NCBI GenBank assembly: GCA_023213395.1
Contig: CM041465.1
Coordinates: 184,333,741 to 184,397,740, forward strand
Direction: 5' to 3'
DNA: 64,000 bases
Source of the DNA: Cycas panzhihuaensis
Lineage: Eukaryota; Cycadophyta
Shown here: positions 24,087 to 38,100 of the stretch, one piece after another
Position numbering within the stretch: the stretch's first letter is position 1
Layout: each line of letters begins with the position of its first letter
Program-made: the position numbers and the translations under genes
The notes under the pieces: model-generated
Told to the model about the DNA's origin: nothing
Databases searched by the model: none
Seen by the model: the letters and a program-made list of their open reading frames with translations, nothing else

Positions 24087-24448
24087 TGAAGGATGCAGAG
24101 GTATAGAGTGTGACTACAATGGTGAGATTATTGCTCATGAGTTAACCATAACCTTAAATATTGGACAATGTTAAAAAACACCAAGGAGGTATTCCTACCC
24201 CATTTATAGGTTATTTTTGGGAGGCAACAAGTGTTTTAATCTGACCTGCATATTATCCAATAACAATTCAAATTAATATTAAAAAATACAATTAAAAAAC
24301 ACAAACACATACCTTAAGGATAGTGGGTCGGTATCTAGTAGCTTTAGGTGGCTTGGTGTGCGATTGTAGGTGCCTTAGGAGTCCCAAATGTGGCTTTGAG
24401 GGGCCCTAGGTACACAACTTCATAAGCATGTTAGGGGTTATCATAATA
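24087..24448 (-). repeat. 3' LTR of copia-1
   Basis: This is the direct partner of 38456-38816. Next to it on the right is TTCTCCCCCAT (24449-24459), the complement of a polypurine tract. Confidence 0.88.
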
Positions 24449-25119
24449 TTCTCCCCCATAATGCCCAATATGAATAACTCCCAAGATTTTTCTAAATTTT
24501 TAGAATTTGACTTTGTCCAATGCCTTTGTAAATATATCTACTATTTGGTCTTCAGTGCAACAATAGGCCAATTTGATTTCTTCTGCTTGTACTAGTTCTC
24601 GAATGAAATGATGTTGAGTCTTGATGTGTTTCATTCTGCCATAGAAGATTGGATTCTTTTCCATTTGGATAGTGCTCTGATTGTCACACCAAATTCTGGT
24701 GGGACCTTTCTATTTAAGCTAGAAATCTTGTAGTAGTCTTCTCAACCAAACTGATTCACATGCACCTGCTACTGTTGCTTTATATTCTACCTCGGTTGTA
24801 GATAAAGAAATTGGGTTTTACTTCTTTATGCTCCATGCTATGGCTGCCGATCCTATACTGAACATATAACCTGTTGTAAATTTTCTTTCATCAATATCTC
24901 TTATCCAATCTTAGTCTATATAGCTAGTCAACCAAAATTTTGGAGAAGCTTTGTAGTATAGCCCATAATCTGGAGTTCCTTTGAGATATTGAAGAATTCT
25001 CTTGCCTACTTGCCAATGGGAGATCTTTGGAATTTATATAAACCTAGATACAACACTAACCGAGTGTGCTATATTTGGTTGAGTGGATGTTAAATATATC
25101 AGGTTGCCAATAAGTTATT
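24449..25119 (-). pseudogene. copia-1 RNase H, C-terminal part of pol
   Basis: Left of LINE-2 the minus strand resumes with the block equivalent to YR.LIGSLIYLTATRPDI (about 25130-25070). It then runs through the copia RNase H to the pol end near 24480, close to the polypurine tract. It is closed by several stops. Joining the pieces across LINE-2 restores domain order, which proves the insertion. Confidence 0.75.
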
Positions 25120-25500
25120 TGTAAAGTGTTGAGTTTTTTTTTTTTTTTGGTAAATAAAAATTAAATTATAGTGGGTTTGAAATAGGATCCCACAACCTAT
25201 TACATCAGAGAGCCATGAGTTTCCAAAACAGGGTTAACCATGACAACCCCACGGTCTAGGCAAAGAGAACTAGGTTACCAGGACAAGCCCGCGGCTAGCT
25301 ACTACAGACCATATCCTTCTCTACTAGAACCAAAAGGTCTCAAGGGAAATCATACCTCCACATTTGATCCTTCTTGTACCTCACCCCCTGTTTGCCAAAA
25401 AATCAGCTACTTTATTACCTTCTCTCAAGGTGTGCCTTATACAGACATCTGCCAGTCCCTTGATGATCTCCTTGGCATCATTGATTATAGACTGGAATCT

Positions 25501-28500
25501 CTAATCTGAAAGGGCCATGCCTTTCATTGAGTTTAGAACAACCTCTAAATCCCCCTTTATTACCAATCGTTGAATATCTCCTTCAAGGGCCAAGTCCAGG
25601 GCTTTGAGCATAGCGTGCATTTCTGCATAGTGGTTCATTTGGTGCTCATAGTAGTTTGCAAAAGCCCATATGGGGGTACCTTTGTAGTCCCTATAAATCC
25701 CCCCATCCTTGGCTTCTCCAGGGTTTCCTTTAGCTGCCCCATCGAAATTGATTTTGATCCAGGGCTCGTCTGAAGGCATCCAGTTGCTACATCTGGGCTT
25801 TACTGTCATGAATTTTGGCTCTATACCCCATTTAAGTAGAATCCTATTCTCTGTCAGGGTTGTATGCTTCTCTTTGACATCTCCAACATTTTCTCTAATG
25901 TTTATATAGATTCTGTTAAAAGTGGATATCTGGTCTCTTTGATTTCCTTAGAAAATCATCTGGTTCCTCTCTTTCCAGATATTCCATGCTAGGGTCGGAA
26001 GTGCACTCTTCCAGATGCAGCTAAGAATTCTGCTTTTAAATGGACTTTGCCAAGTAGGCCAAAGATCAACTATCTTTTTAGAGAATGTCCAACACACCTC
26101 TAGTTTCTCAAGCAGCATCCTCCATACTTCCCTTGTGAACAGACACTCAAGGAAAATATGGTCTATGGATTCCTCTTCTTTGCAACATAAGATACATTTG
26201 TTGGCCATCAGAAAGCCTCTCTTTTTAAGGTTATCTATAGTAAGAATTTTATTCATAAGACAGGTCCACTAGAAGAGAGCTATCTTAGGGATGAGAGGGA
26301 GCCTCCAAACACCTTCTAACATTGGATTTTTCTGATCCCCTTTTTTAGGCATAAGTAGTGGTAGCCCTATTGGAGAGTGTATTCCTCGGATGAGCTCGAA
26401 GGCCACACGATCGAATCCGGCGAAGGCGTTCTAGGGATGTAACTCTTGTCAAGAATCCTTTTGATCTTGTTTAGTCCCTCCTACAATCTCCTCTCTCCTT
26501 GGATTTCCTTAAAATTTCTCTAAACCATGTTTCCCACACATCCGGCCCAATAATCTTTTATATATTTACCATAATGCCTGGCATAAGGACCCATGGTGGG
26601 CACCAGATTTGGGTAGTCCTTTAGAGCCTTGTCGCAACGCCATACATCTTTCCAAAATCTCATGGAGTTGCCATCATGCAATCTCCATTTTAGGCCCTCC
26701 CTAATGGCTTTCCAAGCTCTGATGATACTCCTCCAGATGGTTGAACCAGTCGACGAGGCATTGTTATCCAAAAGAGAACCCCCTTGGATATATTTTCTAG
26801 ATAGGATCTTCTCCCATAGCCTCTCTCTACCTTTGAGTAATCGCCAGCCCAGCTTAGCCCCAAGAGCAGTATTGAAGGGAGAACGCCTTCTCAGATTGAG
26901 GCCACCAGCCCATTTCAGTTTACAGACTTTACTCCAACTCACCAGATGAATCTTGTCTTTGCTTTCTGTCCCAGACTAGAGGAATCTCTTTTGGATGGAT
27001 TCAAAAGTATCTGAGATTCCAGGCAGCACCCTAAATATGGACATCCAAAATACTGGAATGTTCTGGAGTGTAGAAGCAACTAGCTAGAATTTTCCAGCTA
27101 CGCTTAAGAGGGCACCTTTCCAGCCCGCCAGCTTCCTTTGCATCCTATCAATAAGGGGGTTCCACATATCTTTAGTTATTTTTCCAACAAAGAGAGGCAA
27201 GCCAAGGTAAATTATGGGAAGCTTTTTTATATCCATCCCTAAAATTCTGCTGATCCTACCTTGAATACGGCCTGGAGTATTTATGAAAAAGACATTACTC
27301 TTCTTCAGACTAATTTTTTGGTTCGTGGCCTTTTCGAAGTGCCCCAAGATCTCTTTGAATCTGGTTGCCTCTCTTACGGCAGCCTTACCTAAGAAATTAT
27401 TATTGTCCATGAATTGATGGTGGGCCACATTATCTAACCCAGATGTTGATTTAATGCCATTTATAATCCCTAGCCTCCTAACGGACTCCAAGGTTCTGCT
27501 CAACATCTCAGCCATCGTGATGTATAGGAAGGGAGAGAGGAGATCCCCCTGCCTCAACCCTTTAAAGCCAGTGAAGAAGCTGGAAGATGAACAATTGATA
27601 ATGACTGAGAATTGCGGGTTGCCTATACACAGCTTAATCCATGACTGCCAAAGTTCCCCAAAACCAAATGCCTCTAGACAGTCTAGTAAGCACTCCCATG
27701 AGACCCTGTCGAAGGCCTTCATGAGGTCAATCTTGATGAGAATTGCAGGCTCCTTCCTTTCTGCAGCTAAATGAATTATTTCATGGACTACAATATAACC
27801 ATCATAAATCTGTTTGCCCCGAAGGAAACCGTCTTGATTAGGGGAGATGATGTTTGGCATAATTCTCTTAAGTCTGTTGACCAAGACCTTGGTTATAATC
27901 TTGTACTTCACATTGCAGAGACTGATAGGGTGAAACTCTTCCATCCTTTTCACACCTTCATTTTTAGGAATGAGGACAAGAAATGTAGTCTTCCATTCAT
28001 GCAGAATCTTTTTATTTTAATAGAACTCCTATAGAGCCTCCATAAGATCCCCTTGGATGATGTCCCAAAATTCTTGAAAAAAACCCAGTGGGAAACCATC
28101 GGGGCCTAGAGCTTTATCTTTCTTCATGCCAAAGAGAGCCACCCTGACTTCCTTCAGGGTGAACGGAGCTGTCAGTTGAGCATTTTGGGCTTCATTCACC
28201 AAACTGGGGATATTGCTTAGAAAATCTTTCCTTCTATCCATGTCCCCATCTTACGGCTTGGTGAATAAGTCCTTAAAATACTCACTGGCCAACTCCTTCA
28301 AACTCTCTATCGAGCTTACTACAAAATCATCTTCCTTTTGAAGACTGGAGATTCTATTACTCGCTCTATGCTTGACTATAGTCATATAAAAAAATTTTGT
28401 ATTTCTGTCTCCTTCAGCCAGCCACAGAGCCCTCGACTTTTGTCTCCAATGGATTTCCTCTCTAGTGCGAATCTCTTCCAGAGTCCCAGCCAGCTCCTTC

Positions 28501-29489
28501 TCTGTCTTATCTAGCTCTGGGGTTCTGCCCATCCGTTCAATCCTGTCATCTATTTCTTTCAGATCACGGATATATTTATCCTTCTACTCGTATATATTTT
28601 GGAAAACATCCTTGTTCCATACCTTAACTTGTCTTTTAACCCAATCTAATTTCTTCGAGAATCTGTACATTGCATGGACTTTAACTTGAATACCCCACCA
28701 TTCCTCAATCCTTTTTTGAAGATCAGGGTGTCTCAGCCACATTAATTCAAATCTGAAGGGAGACCTAATGAATTTTTTGGGATCCGAAAAATGAAATAGG
28801 AGGAGAGAGTGGTCAGAGCTAATCCTTGATAATGCCTCGAGGGTGAAATCATTGAAATACCTCATCCAATCATAATTGACTAGCACCCTATCTAATTTAA
28901 TCTAAATAAAATCATCCCCCAAATGCTTGGTAAACTAGGTGAAAGAAGCACCCCTGAGCTTAACATCCTCCAAACCTCCCTGCTGAAGGAATTCACTAAA
29001 TTTAACCATACTGGTTGTCCAACCACTGGTTCTACCTCTTTTGTCCCCTAGAGATAGTGCCAAGTTGAAATCCCCCGTCAGCAACCATGGCTGTCGGTAG
29101 TCCCTATGGATTTCCAGTAATCTGTCCCAAGGTCTCTTCCTAGCCTTTTGAATATTTGGGGCATAGACGTTTGTGGCTAACCATGTAGTGTTGTTGCTTT
29201 TATTTGTTAGCCGGATTGAAATAAATGAATCCTCTACTAAAAAAATTTCTCCCCACCATGTCAGTGGATTCCAAAGCACCATTAAGCCCCTAACCCCATG
29301 GTCATAGTCGATCTCAATAGCTTTAGCGTTCTTCTAAATTTTATTCCTAACCCTTGGTCCATTCTCCTTGCTTAGTTTAGTTTCTTGCAAGAACATCAGG
29401 TACGACTGATATCTATTCCTCATATCCCTAATAATTCTCTATTTCGAAGGGGCATTGAGACCCCTAATATTCCATGATATTAATTTCAT
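25501..29489 (-). pseudogene. LINE-2 ORF2 (endonuclease, reverse transcriptase, zf-RVT, RNase H)
   Basis: The start codon at 29489 gives MKLISWNIRGLNAPSK, the typical plant LINE ORF2 opening. Endonuclease blocks are TGDFNLALSLGDKRG (29282-28935) and SSDHSLLLF (about 28840-28800). Reverse transcriptase is open over 27953-27084 (KRMEEFHPISLCNVKYKII, KIDLMKAFDRVSWECLL, LRQGDLLSPFLY), but its FADD box reads FMDN (about 27401-27414), with the second Asp lost. zf-RVT is at 26256-25948 (CILCCKEEESIDHIFLEC), and RNase H at 25809-25501 (KINFDGAAKGNPGEA). About 1,330 codons is normal for the family. Confidence 0.92.
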
Positions 29490-29499
29490 CTTTTCTTTC

Positions 29500-30920
29500 T
29501 TTGCTTTCAAACTTTAGTAGGTTAACCTTTTGGAGGCTCTTTACCTTCAGCTCTGGATCTAAGAATAGGCCCTTCCAGGTAAACTTCCTTTAAAGTTTTC
29601 TAGCTGCCCTGATCTACCTGTGCAACCATTTCTTTTTCTCTTTGTAGTTTTAATGGTGGCCTCTATACCTTCTTCTCGGTTCCCACATCCGACAACTTCT
29701 TTTGGATAATCGGTTGTGGTAAAGGGTCTGGACCTACTAAGCCCTCCAATATAGGCATCACTGGCTCCTCAACCACCCACCGCCTGGATTACGTAATCTT
29801 TAGCGCCTCATCTTGATGATCTGTGGGGGTCCTTTGAATTCAGGGGGGGCAAGCCCAACCCCCGCATGATCTCCTTATCCTGCGTCTTCCGTGTCTTAGG
29901 TAGGGTAGTATGAGCCATAAAGGCAGCCTTAGTAGAGGTAAAAACCTCTGTACCATCCTTGCCAATCGGGCTCCCCGGGGCTGCAACAACCTGAGCTACT
30001 TACTCCCCTTCCTCTAGGAGCATGTCCTCCTTATTGGGGTTAAAACCTAGGATCAAGTGAGGGGTCTCAACTTCCTCAACTTGGCCTGGGTGTTCTAGTT
30101 CCATCCGTTTTCCCTCCTCCTTCTCTCCCTGGGGATTTGGTTCTGAAAGTCCCTCTATTTTTTCATCCTTTGAGAGCTACACCCTCAGGCACTTTTGGGG
30201 CAAATGCCCCAAGTTTCTGTAGGTGGAACATCTGAAATGCTCCAACTCATAGATCAGCGGTTGTACCCAACTTTCTTCCGTCATGTCCATCTATATATCA
30301 TCTAGGAGGGGTTTATTAATCTAGACTAAAGTGCAGATTCTTGTATTTATGAGTCTGCTCTTGTTCCTTGTCGCAGAATCAATTGCTAAAAGAGGACCCA
30401 CTACTTTTGCTATGCCTTTAAATACTTCAGGGTTCCAATGGTGTAGGGGAAGGCCTGGGAGTTGGATCCATATAGGGGCTTGTTTGATTTTAAGGATAGA
30501 GGGATCAAAGTCTCTGTGCCATTTCTCGAGAGACATGGCTTTCCTACCAAACATCCATGGGGCCCTTAATGTATCGTCGGACATATCTTCATAGGAAGAA
30601 AATTTGAATAGCATGCAGCCCTTAGGCATGGCTATTACTTCCATGCTACTCACTATTTTCTATTTTATCTTCGTCTAGCTCCTAATAGCTTCCAGACTCG
30701 GTCTAAGTCTTGAGAATCTACCAACAAGACAATTCTCCCAAAGTTTCTTAGTTTTCTCTACAAGGGCCTAGGGGATTTTTAATCTAACCTTATTATCCTT
30801 GATCACTGGTGTTAATTCAAATGTTTCCTCCTCATTGGTTTTTAATACATCGCGGTAGGATCTCCCTAGTAATAGGTTGGGGTTCTGGTTAGGTTTCTAG
30901 GGATTATGGTCCATTTCCAT
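29500..30920 (-). pseudogene. LINE-2 ORF1 (DUF4283 / zinc knuckle)
   Basis: The ATG at 30920 opens MEMDHNP, with a stop soon after. The DUF4283 domain is open at 30653-30321 (MEVIAMPKGCMLFKFSSYED, KAMSLEKWHRDFD, PIWIQLPGLPLHHW). The knuckle near 30205-30245 reads CSTYRNLGHLPQKC, so the second Cys is tyrosine. A Pro/Glu/Lys-rich tail reaches ORF2. The layout matches LINE-1 ORF1, so the two LINEs are related. Confidence 0.8.
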
Positions 30921-31532
30921 TTTTAAAATTTATAAACTGCAAAGAAAACTCCCAAATAAGGGAAATAGTTATATACCATGGCTAAGATCAGCTCAGCCTC
31001 TAGTCTCCTTTCTGTTTTATTAGTCTTTTTCCAGGTTAGGGGATTGCAAATTACCATTGGGCTTTCTCTGTCACCATGCACCACCTGTCTGCCTTTACAA
31101 ACTACTTTGTAGCACGGGCTTTCTTCCTTCCCAATCTGCTTTCCTTCTATCTCATCATATCTGTGGGGGGAAAACTCTCTAATGGAGAAACTAAGTGCTA
31201 TTTGGACGGGCTATTCAAAGCCTGTATGCTTCGAGTCCCTGCACTCCTCAATCTGATCTAGGAATAGGAAGAGATGTGACTGAATACCTCCTCTTCCAAC
31301 ATAATAAACCTTCTTCACTGTTGATGGAAATTCTGTCATGATTAGATTTTGGGGGAGATATGCCCCATGTCTTCCCCTAAGCATAGTCCAGGCGCTCTTG
31401 CCTATGGCCCTCCACAGATGCCATGGCGTCCTATTTGCTAGGTCTCCACGCACCGTCGCCACCCATCTGGAACCTTAGTTGCAGTCCGTCCCATTCACGC
31501 AGTCCTGTTCATCATCCCGTTTACGCGATCCC

Positions 31533-32640
31533 TATAAAGTATTAAGTTAACTGGAGTAGAGTCATCTGATTTTGAGAGCTTGATTCCTATTTCAGTTAGG
31601 GTTGCGAATGGTTTATAATCAAACATCCTAAATTTTTGTAATAAGTCTAAATTATATTTGCATTGGGAGATGGAAATACCCTTCTTATCTTGCCAAACTT
31701 CCAATCCTAGGAAGTAATACATAAGCCCTAAATCTATCATCTCAAATTCTTTACATATAACATCTTTGAATTGATGTAATAGGTGGAAGTCATTACCAGT
31801 ATATACGAGGTCATCTATATAAAGACCTACAATTAGGATTGAATTTATCTTAATTTAAATATATAGGTTAGGGTCTACTTGAGATCTTTCAAACCCTTAA
31901 TCTCTAAAATATTTATCTATGTAGGAATACCAAGCCTTAGGTGTTTGGTTTAAACCATAGAGTGCCTTTTTTAGTTTATACACTTTGTTTTCCTCCCTCA
32001 TGACTTCAAAATTGAGGGGTTGAGTGATATATAAATCCTCTTTGATATAGCCATTAAGGAAGGCACTTTTGACATCCATTTGGTAGAGTTTCCAACCCAT
32101 TTGGGCTGATAGGCTTATCATCATTCTAACATATTCCATCTGAGCAACAAGGACAAAAGTTTTAGTATAGTCAATGCCTTCTTTTTTAGCATTCCCCTCT
32201 GCAACAAACTTAGGCTTGTATTTGTTAATGGAACCATTTGAGCAAAACTTGGTCTTGTAGATCCATTTGGTACCAATAGTCTTTTTCTTTAGAGGTAAAA
32301 CAAGTAGCTCCTATGTATCATTCTTAATAATAGAGTTATATTTATCTTCCATTATTTTTTACCAACATTCATGTCAATTGGCCTCATCAAAGGTTTGAGG
32401 CTCATGAGTCTCTAATACTTTGCTCATTAGGGTAAAATTAGCCCTATGTGAGTGCATGGATATATGATTATTATCCAAGATGTTGCCCAAGTCATGATTT
32501 CGATGAATCCATTTTGGTAAGTTTTATAGTAGAGGTTGAGATGAAGTTCCCTCCCCACTAGGTTCATTGATGCTTCTTCTAGAATCAAATATAGGAGGTA
32601 CATATTTGGTTTTGGATGATGTGTCAAACTTTATTGCAAC
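31533..32640 (-). pseudogene. copia-1 reverse transcriptase, N-terminal part
   Basis: Pieces on the minus strand include 32139-31897 (WKLYQMDVKSAFLNGYIKEDLYITQPLNF... KLKKALYGLNQTPKAWY) and 31740-31533 (MIDLGLMYYFLGLEVWQDKKGISISQ). The catalytic YVDD region near 31800-31820 is degraded. The frame stops at 31533, where LINE-2 inserted, and the RNase H continues left of LINE-2. Confidence 0.8.
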
Positions 32641-32682
32641 TTCCTTTTTCTTTTCTTGAGTGTCTTGATAGTAGGTATCCTC

Positions 32683-33979
32683 TTAGAACTTAACATGCTT
32701 ACTTAATATGACTTTTCTTAATTTGGGGTCATACACCTTGTATGACTTAGATGTTTCACTATAACCAAGAAAAATATATTTGATACTATGATCATCTAAT
32801 TTGGATCTTCTTTGATAAGGAATATGAGCATAGGGAATGCATCTGAATACTCTGAGATGATGTATACTTGATTTGTAACTAGTCGTAACTTCTTCTGGAG
32901 TTTTCCACCTAAGGGCTTTGGTGGAGAACCTATTGAGTAAATAAACAACTGTATGTACTACTTTGGACAAAACTCATGTCCCAAATTCTTGTCCTTAAGC
33001 ATACACCTAGCCATTTTAACTATAGTATGATTTTTCCTCTCTGCTACACCATTTTATTGTGGGGTATAGGGATTAGAGAATTATCTTCTAATTCTATGAT
33101 GTACACAATAATCCTTGAATGCATTAGAGATAAATTCTCCCCTATTATCTAATCTTAGAGATAGCAGTTTGTATCCACTTTATCGCTCCACAAAGGTTTT
33201 AAAGTCAACAAAGTGTTGACAGATATCAAATTTGTACTTGAGAAAGAACACCCATGTCTTCCTTATGAAATCATCTATAAATGTGATGAAGTACTTAGTA
33301 CTTGCTAATGAAGGAATGTTCATAGGACCACAAATATCTATGTATACCAATTGGAGTGGACCCAATACTCGATGACTGTAATCTGGAAAACTTTTCCTAT
33401 GGTGTTTTCCAAGAAGACATTCTTCACATAAATTTTTGTTCACCTTAATATGTGGTAATCCATTAACCATATCCATCCGCTTCATAAGGGCTAAACTATT
33501 GAAATTGAGATGGCCTAATCTTCTCTGCCATAACTCGCTATCCAATTTAGCTGAAGTTCGTAGGGCATATGTATCTGAAGGAGTAAGAATATGTTTGAAC
33601 AAGTAATCATTGGTTATTTTCCCTTTGACAACTATAGCTTTATTTCTCCTTTTATCTTTAATCACATACTTACCATTGTTAAGGTAGCTTTGTAGTCCTG
33701 TCTTATCATTTGCCCTACTGATAATGAGTTTTTCTTTAGAGCTGAGACATACAAGACATTATCTAAATGTCTATATTCTCTTATATCCATCATTAGGGCT
33801 ATATTACCTCTACCAACTGATTCGTGGGAGGTATTATCTCCAAACATAATGGACTCTTTCTTGCTTTTGTCCAAAGTTTGAAACAAGTGTTCTTTATGTG
33901 TCATATGGGTTGAACATCCTAAATCAATGTACCAACTATCATCTTCTTCCTCCTTAGCAGTGAAGTTGGATAGAAACAA
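32683..33979 (-). pseudogene. copia-1 protease and integrase
   Basis: The protease region is open at 33979-33662 (SWYIDLGCSTHMT, where the family has DSG; VGRGNIALMMD). Integrase starts in 33665-33180 with the GAG-pre-integrase zinc motif (ELWQRRLGHLNFNSL, CEECLLGKHHRKSFP) and the core start (LVYIDICGPMN, YFITFIDDFIRKTWVFFLK). It ends in 32970-32683 (YLLNRFSTKAL, KYIFLGYSETSKSYKVYDP). A gap with stops lies at about 33180-32970, where the second half of the core should be. Confidence 0.85.
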
Positions 33980-35104
33980 CCTATTATTGTCCCTTAATTT
34001 AGTTGTATTATGGGTATTTCCTCTAGTGGGTGGTCCGTGCTTTGAGAAATATTTATCTTCAAAATGACCACTTCTATAACAATATGAACAACATATGGGA
34101 TCTCTCCTTCTATAGCTTAAACTCCTACTTCATGGATGAGATCAATCAACATTGGAGGATCTCCCCCTTTCCTCATAATGTTGAGGAGGATTTTCTCTTG
34201 GTCTATTATCATAGTAATCTTGATTAGACCTAGATGATTGAGAGTTACCTTGGCAATTTGGATAATAAGTATATCCTTCAAATTATTTCCTTTGGTTTGT
34301 ATACCTAGGAGGATTCTTATTATATTGATGTCCTCCTTGCCTCCTTTAATGAGGGGTTTTATATTTGGGAGGATCTTATTTAGCTTTCCTTTTAGGGTTC
34401 TCAACCCTTCTCTTTGGAGGTGGTTCTTTAGACCTTGAAGTTCTTGCTTGAGAATTGGATTGGATTCATGCCTTTGTGGTAAAGATATGTTCAAGTGACT
34501 CATTGGCATTTTGTTGTTCTTTTACTAATATGAGCATAGCACTAAGTTGTTTCACCTTTAATGTGCTTAAGTCTTTTGATACACTTATACTTGTGGCAAC
34601 CATTTTGAAACATCTAACTGCACCAACATATCTTAGGATTCATTCAACCACTCTTTTTTTTATTAAGATATCTCTAAGAAACCTCATCTAATTGACTATA
34701 TCTTGTACTTTTGTCATGAATTCTATTATAGTTTTTGTGGGTAACATGTGCAAGTTCTTAAACTTGCTTTTAAGATTCTCGACTTTGGAAGATGTAACTC
34801 CTTCATATATTAATTGAAGTGTATCCCAAGCTTTCTTTGATTTGATGGACTCACTAACCTAAGGGAAAACATGATCTTCAAGTGCGCAAAAGATAAGTGC
34901 CAAAGCCTTGTTATCCTTCTTGACATTTTCTTTGTAGGTAACTTTCTTTGTATCAATTAGATTTAGACCTAATTCATTGTATCCTAATTTCACAATCTCC
35001 CACATCTCATTAGCTATGAGGATAGGTCTCATCCTCCTACTCTAATTAAATAAATTATTCCCATCAAATTTTAGGATAATCATATTACCAAAACTTGAGG
35101 CCAT
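33980..35104 (-). pseudogene. copia-1 gag
   Basis: The start ATG is at 35104 (MASSFGNMIILKFDGNN). The frame continues with copia gag features (KAWDTLQLIYEG, LKSKFKNLHML, EFMTKVQDIVN) but has several stops. A basic, Pro/Arg-rich linker follows (part of it open at 34509-34117). The knuckle near 34055-34095 reads CSYCYRSGHFEDKY: the last Cys of CX2CX4HX4C is tyrosine. Protease follows without a clear break. Confidence 0.75.
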
Positions 35105-38100
35105 GTTTAGCTAAGTTTTTTTTTTCTGTCAAAAAATGTGACAAATAAAAAATAAAGTTTACAAGAGTTTGAATTTAAAGTTTACAAGAGTTTGAATTTG
35201 AAGTTTAAACCAAGTTTTAATGTCCTAAGTTTTATCCAAAGTTTGAAAAAAGTGAATTAGTACCTAATAAGGTTACTAGGCTCTAAGTTTAGGGGTCTCT
35301 AAGGGAAACCTTCAGTTGTTATCCTATCTAGTGGTGCTTGCCTATAGATGGTAAAATAGGGACTCAATATATAAGTATGTGAGTTCAAGGCTTGATATAC
35401 CTTAATACGTGGGTTGCTAAGAAGATTTTTATATCCCACTAAATTATAGACCCACGTACACTAGACTTATGCCTAGCGATAAATCTAGCGGTGAAGGTTA
35501 CTTGAACTAAGGTACTCACCCTCTCCAGGTCTAGCCTTAGTCTATAAATACTAAATGAGGAAAAGGTTTTGCACCTCAACCTACTACTGAATACACCTGA
35601 TAGCTAATGGCTTTCTTCATCCAATATGAGTAGGCCTATTAGCGTGTGCAAGGTGGTAATTTCAGGGGTCCTAACCATTCCCCTTGTAAGGCTAGAAAAT
35701 AAGGGTGTTTAATTTGGGAATTATCTTTTTAATGTGATAATATTTTGATTAATGCTTGTGGTCTTTCTTAGGATTTTTTAAAAAGTTCCTTTTATACACA
35801 GAAAAAAAAAACTAAAAGGAAAAATAATATTCATTAAGCAAGAATGAACAAATGAAATAAATATATCTTTCAAATTCTTAAAAAATATATAAGTAATAAC
35901 CTTTCCTTCAAATCTTAGTAAATCAAATGAATTAACTAATGAGTCTTTTCCTTTCCAATCAATCGAAAGAGTGCTAAATGATGTACAACCTAGTTTTCAA
36001 TTTGATATGATGTAGAAAAACAAGGATCTAAATGCTCTTTTGATTATTTAACCATGTAAATCTGAAATATAATTATCTTTAATGATAAACAAAAGTATTT
36101 AATGATATTCTTCAACTAAGCTTGAATCTTTCAAAGTTAGTAAGTAGTTAAAGCAAAATGAATGACCTGTATGGTAATGTAAAATGAAGTATGCTAGATT
36201 ATGGAGATGATTAACTATCCTTTTGAAAGAAGTATACCATTTTAAAAGTAGTAAAAAGCTAAAAATCTGAAGTGCAACCTTTGCTTTAGATGATAGAAAT
36301 ATCTAAAAATAACAAGTTTCTACAAAGAAATATAGAAAATAAATAATTGTAACATAAATTATACCTGTTTAATAAGGTAGATCCACTTTAGCTTTCAGAT
36401 AGCTTGAAGTGCTAAAAAATCTAACTTCTTACTGCAAAATAGGCTTGTAAAATACAAACAAAAAATAATGATAGCTCCAAGAATAAACTATCAGTGATCA
36501 ATAATATAGATATAACATTTTTTAGATAATGTAATACTTGAAAAGTTATAGGATATTGCCTATAAGGAATGAACAAGAAGCTAAAGATAACTAGCTTCAA
36601 ACACCTACCAAATGATGTTAGATTTGAGTGAAACCTATTTCAAACTAAAGAATATTGAATAACCTTTTTGACAGATTTGACTGTTCAGAAAATTGACTCC
36701 TGAAACTCGAGATATTAAAAATTGAGTGGAGGGACCCTTTTTAGGGCTTGAACAGAAGTCACGAGGCTAAAACATTACAAAAATCAAATTATGACTTTAT
36801 GAAAAGATGTAAAACTACTCACATATAGATTAGAGACCTTTTAATGTGACTTATGCTAAAAAATCTTGAAGAAAATGCTTCAAAAAATGCTGAACAATGA
36901 AGAATTAAGTTTGATTAAGTACCTTAACTTCACCAACTATAAATATCTACAAAATAGCTTTAAATCATTTAAAAATATATATTAACACAAAGAGGGTTAA
37001 ACCATCTTTCCAACAAAGTTGACAATTTATAAAAGGATATTAGATATGAAAGTTATAGTGAAAATAGTGAAGGAACCTCTTTATAATTAACAAACTAGAA
37101 GCTAAAAAAATAGGTCACTTCAAGCTATTAAAACTTAATAAAAATAACTCTAAATTTAGTAAATGACCAGTCCACAGTGAACCTCATTGAATAACGATTA
37201 TAATGAGACTAGTTTCATTGAAAACTACTAATCTAATGAGGAGTTATAGTAGAAAATGTGGCAATAACTTTACAAAGTAAAATATAAATAAACTTTATAT
37301 AAACAAGTTGATTTAGGCCCTTTGAAAACAACGAGCGGTCATATCTGAGAGCATAAAACTAGGGGATAAGCTCTAAAAAGGGCTTATCACTAATCACATG
37401 TTAGATTTAAAAGGATATATAAAAGGATTTTATTAAAATCAAACTTTAGAAAAATAATAATGTTATTAACACTACAAACTGTTGCTGCCACCATGATCAC
37501 GCAGAGGGTGATTTGAATAATTAAAACTAATCGAAAACAATTGAAAAGTGTCAAATTTTGGGCACTGAGGATCTAAATTAGTGGATCGAAGGAAATAGAT
37601 TCGAAAGAAGCTGATTTTTATAAAAAAACACAAAAAAAATTATAATGATTAATGCACATCCATTGGATACATTTTGACGAATCAGAGACGTAAAATGAAG
37701 GATGCAGAACATTGAAATAGAGTGTAGTTGATCAAGGGTAGGCTCTAAGAGATTCAAAAGGTGTAGAGGATCCACAACAATGAATCATAGTCGAAAATGA
37801 GTAAAAAACTACGACTTTTAAAGTAAAACAAATAAGAGACGACATGATGAAGTCGTCCAGCTTCATGGAGGGCAAGAGGGATGCCAAATTAGTTCTAACA
37901 CGGGTGCAGGGTCTGGGCACCCATGAATCTTTAAAAAAATTGAGAAAAATAGTGATAAATAACTCAGAATGAAGAAACACAATGTAGGCAGTGGGGTTTG
38001 AGTAGCCAGTGAGAGTACTTGGTGGTCCGAGAAGAATATCTCCACTCCTAGTGCACAAAATGATAAGTTGTTTCCTTCGTTGCGAAGCTAGCTCAACTAC

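Larger units (their letters stand above)
25134..31532 (-). mobile_element. Full-length plant L1-type LINE (LINE-2)
   Basis: The 3' end is the T run at 25134-25148 (poly(A) on the minus strand), and the 5' end is at 31532. Flanks TGTAAAGTGTTGAG (25120-25133) and TATAAAGTATTAAG (31533-31546) match at 11 of 14 positions and form the target duplication. At 6.4 kb, with ORF1 and ORF2 in order, it is a complete LINE inserted in copia-1 reverse transcriptase. It is the innermost and so the most recent insertion in the nest, but it is broken by stops and has a mutated active site. Confidence 0.92.

Noticed and set aside
37732-38058. 108-codon minus-strand open frame in the copia-1 leader, possibly an extra gene
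   Set aside because: It shows no domain, no start context and a low-complexity hydrophobic text. A second overlapping frame of similar length is equally open.
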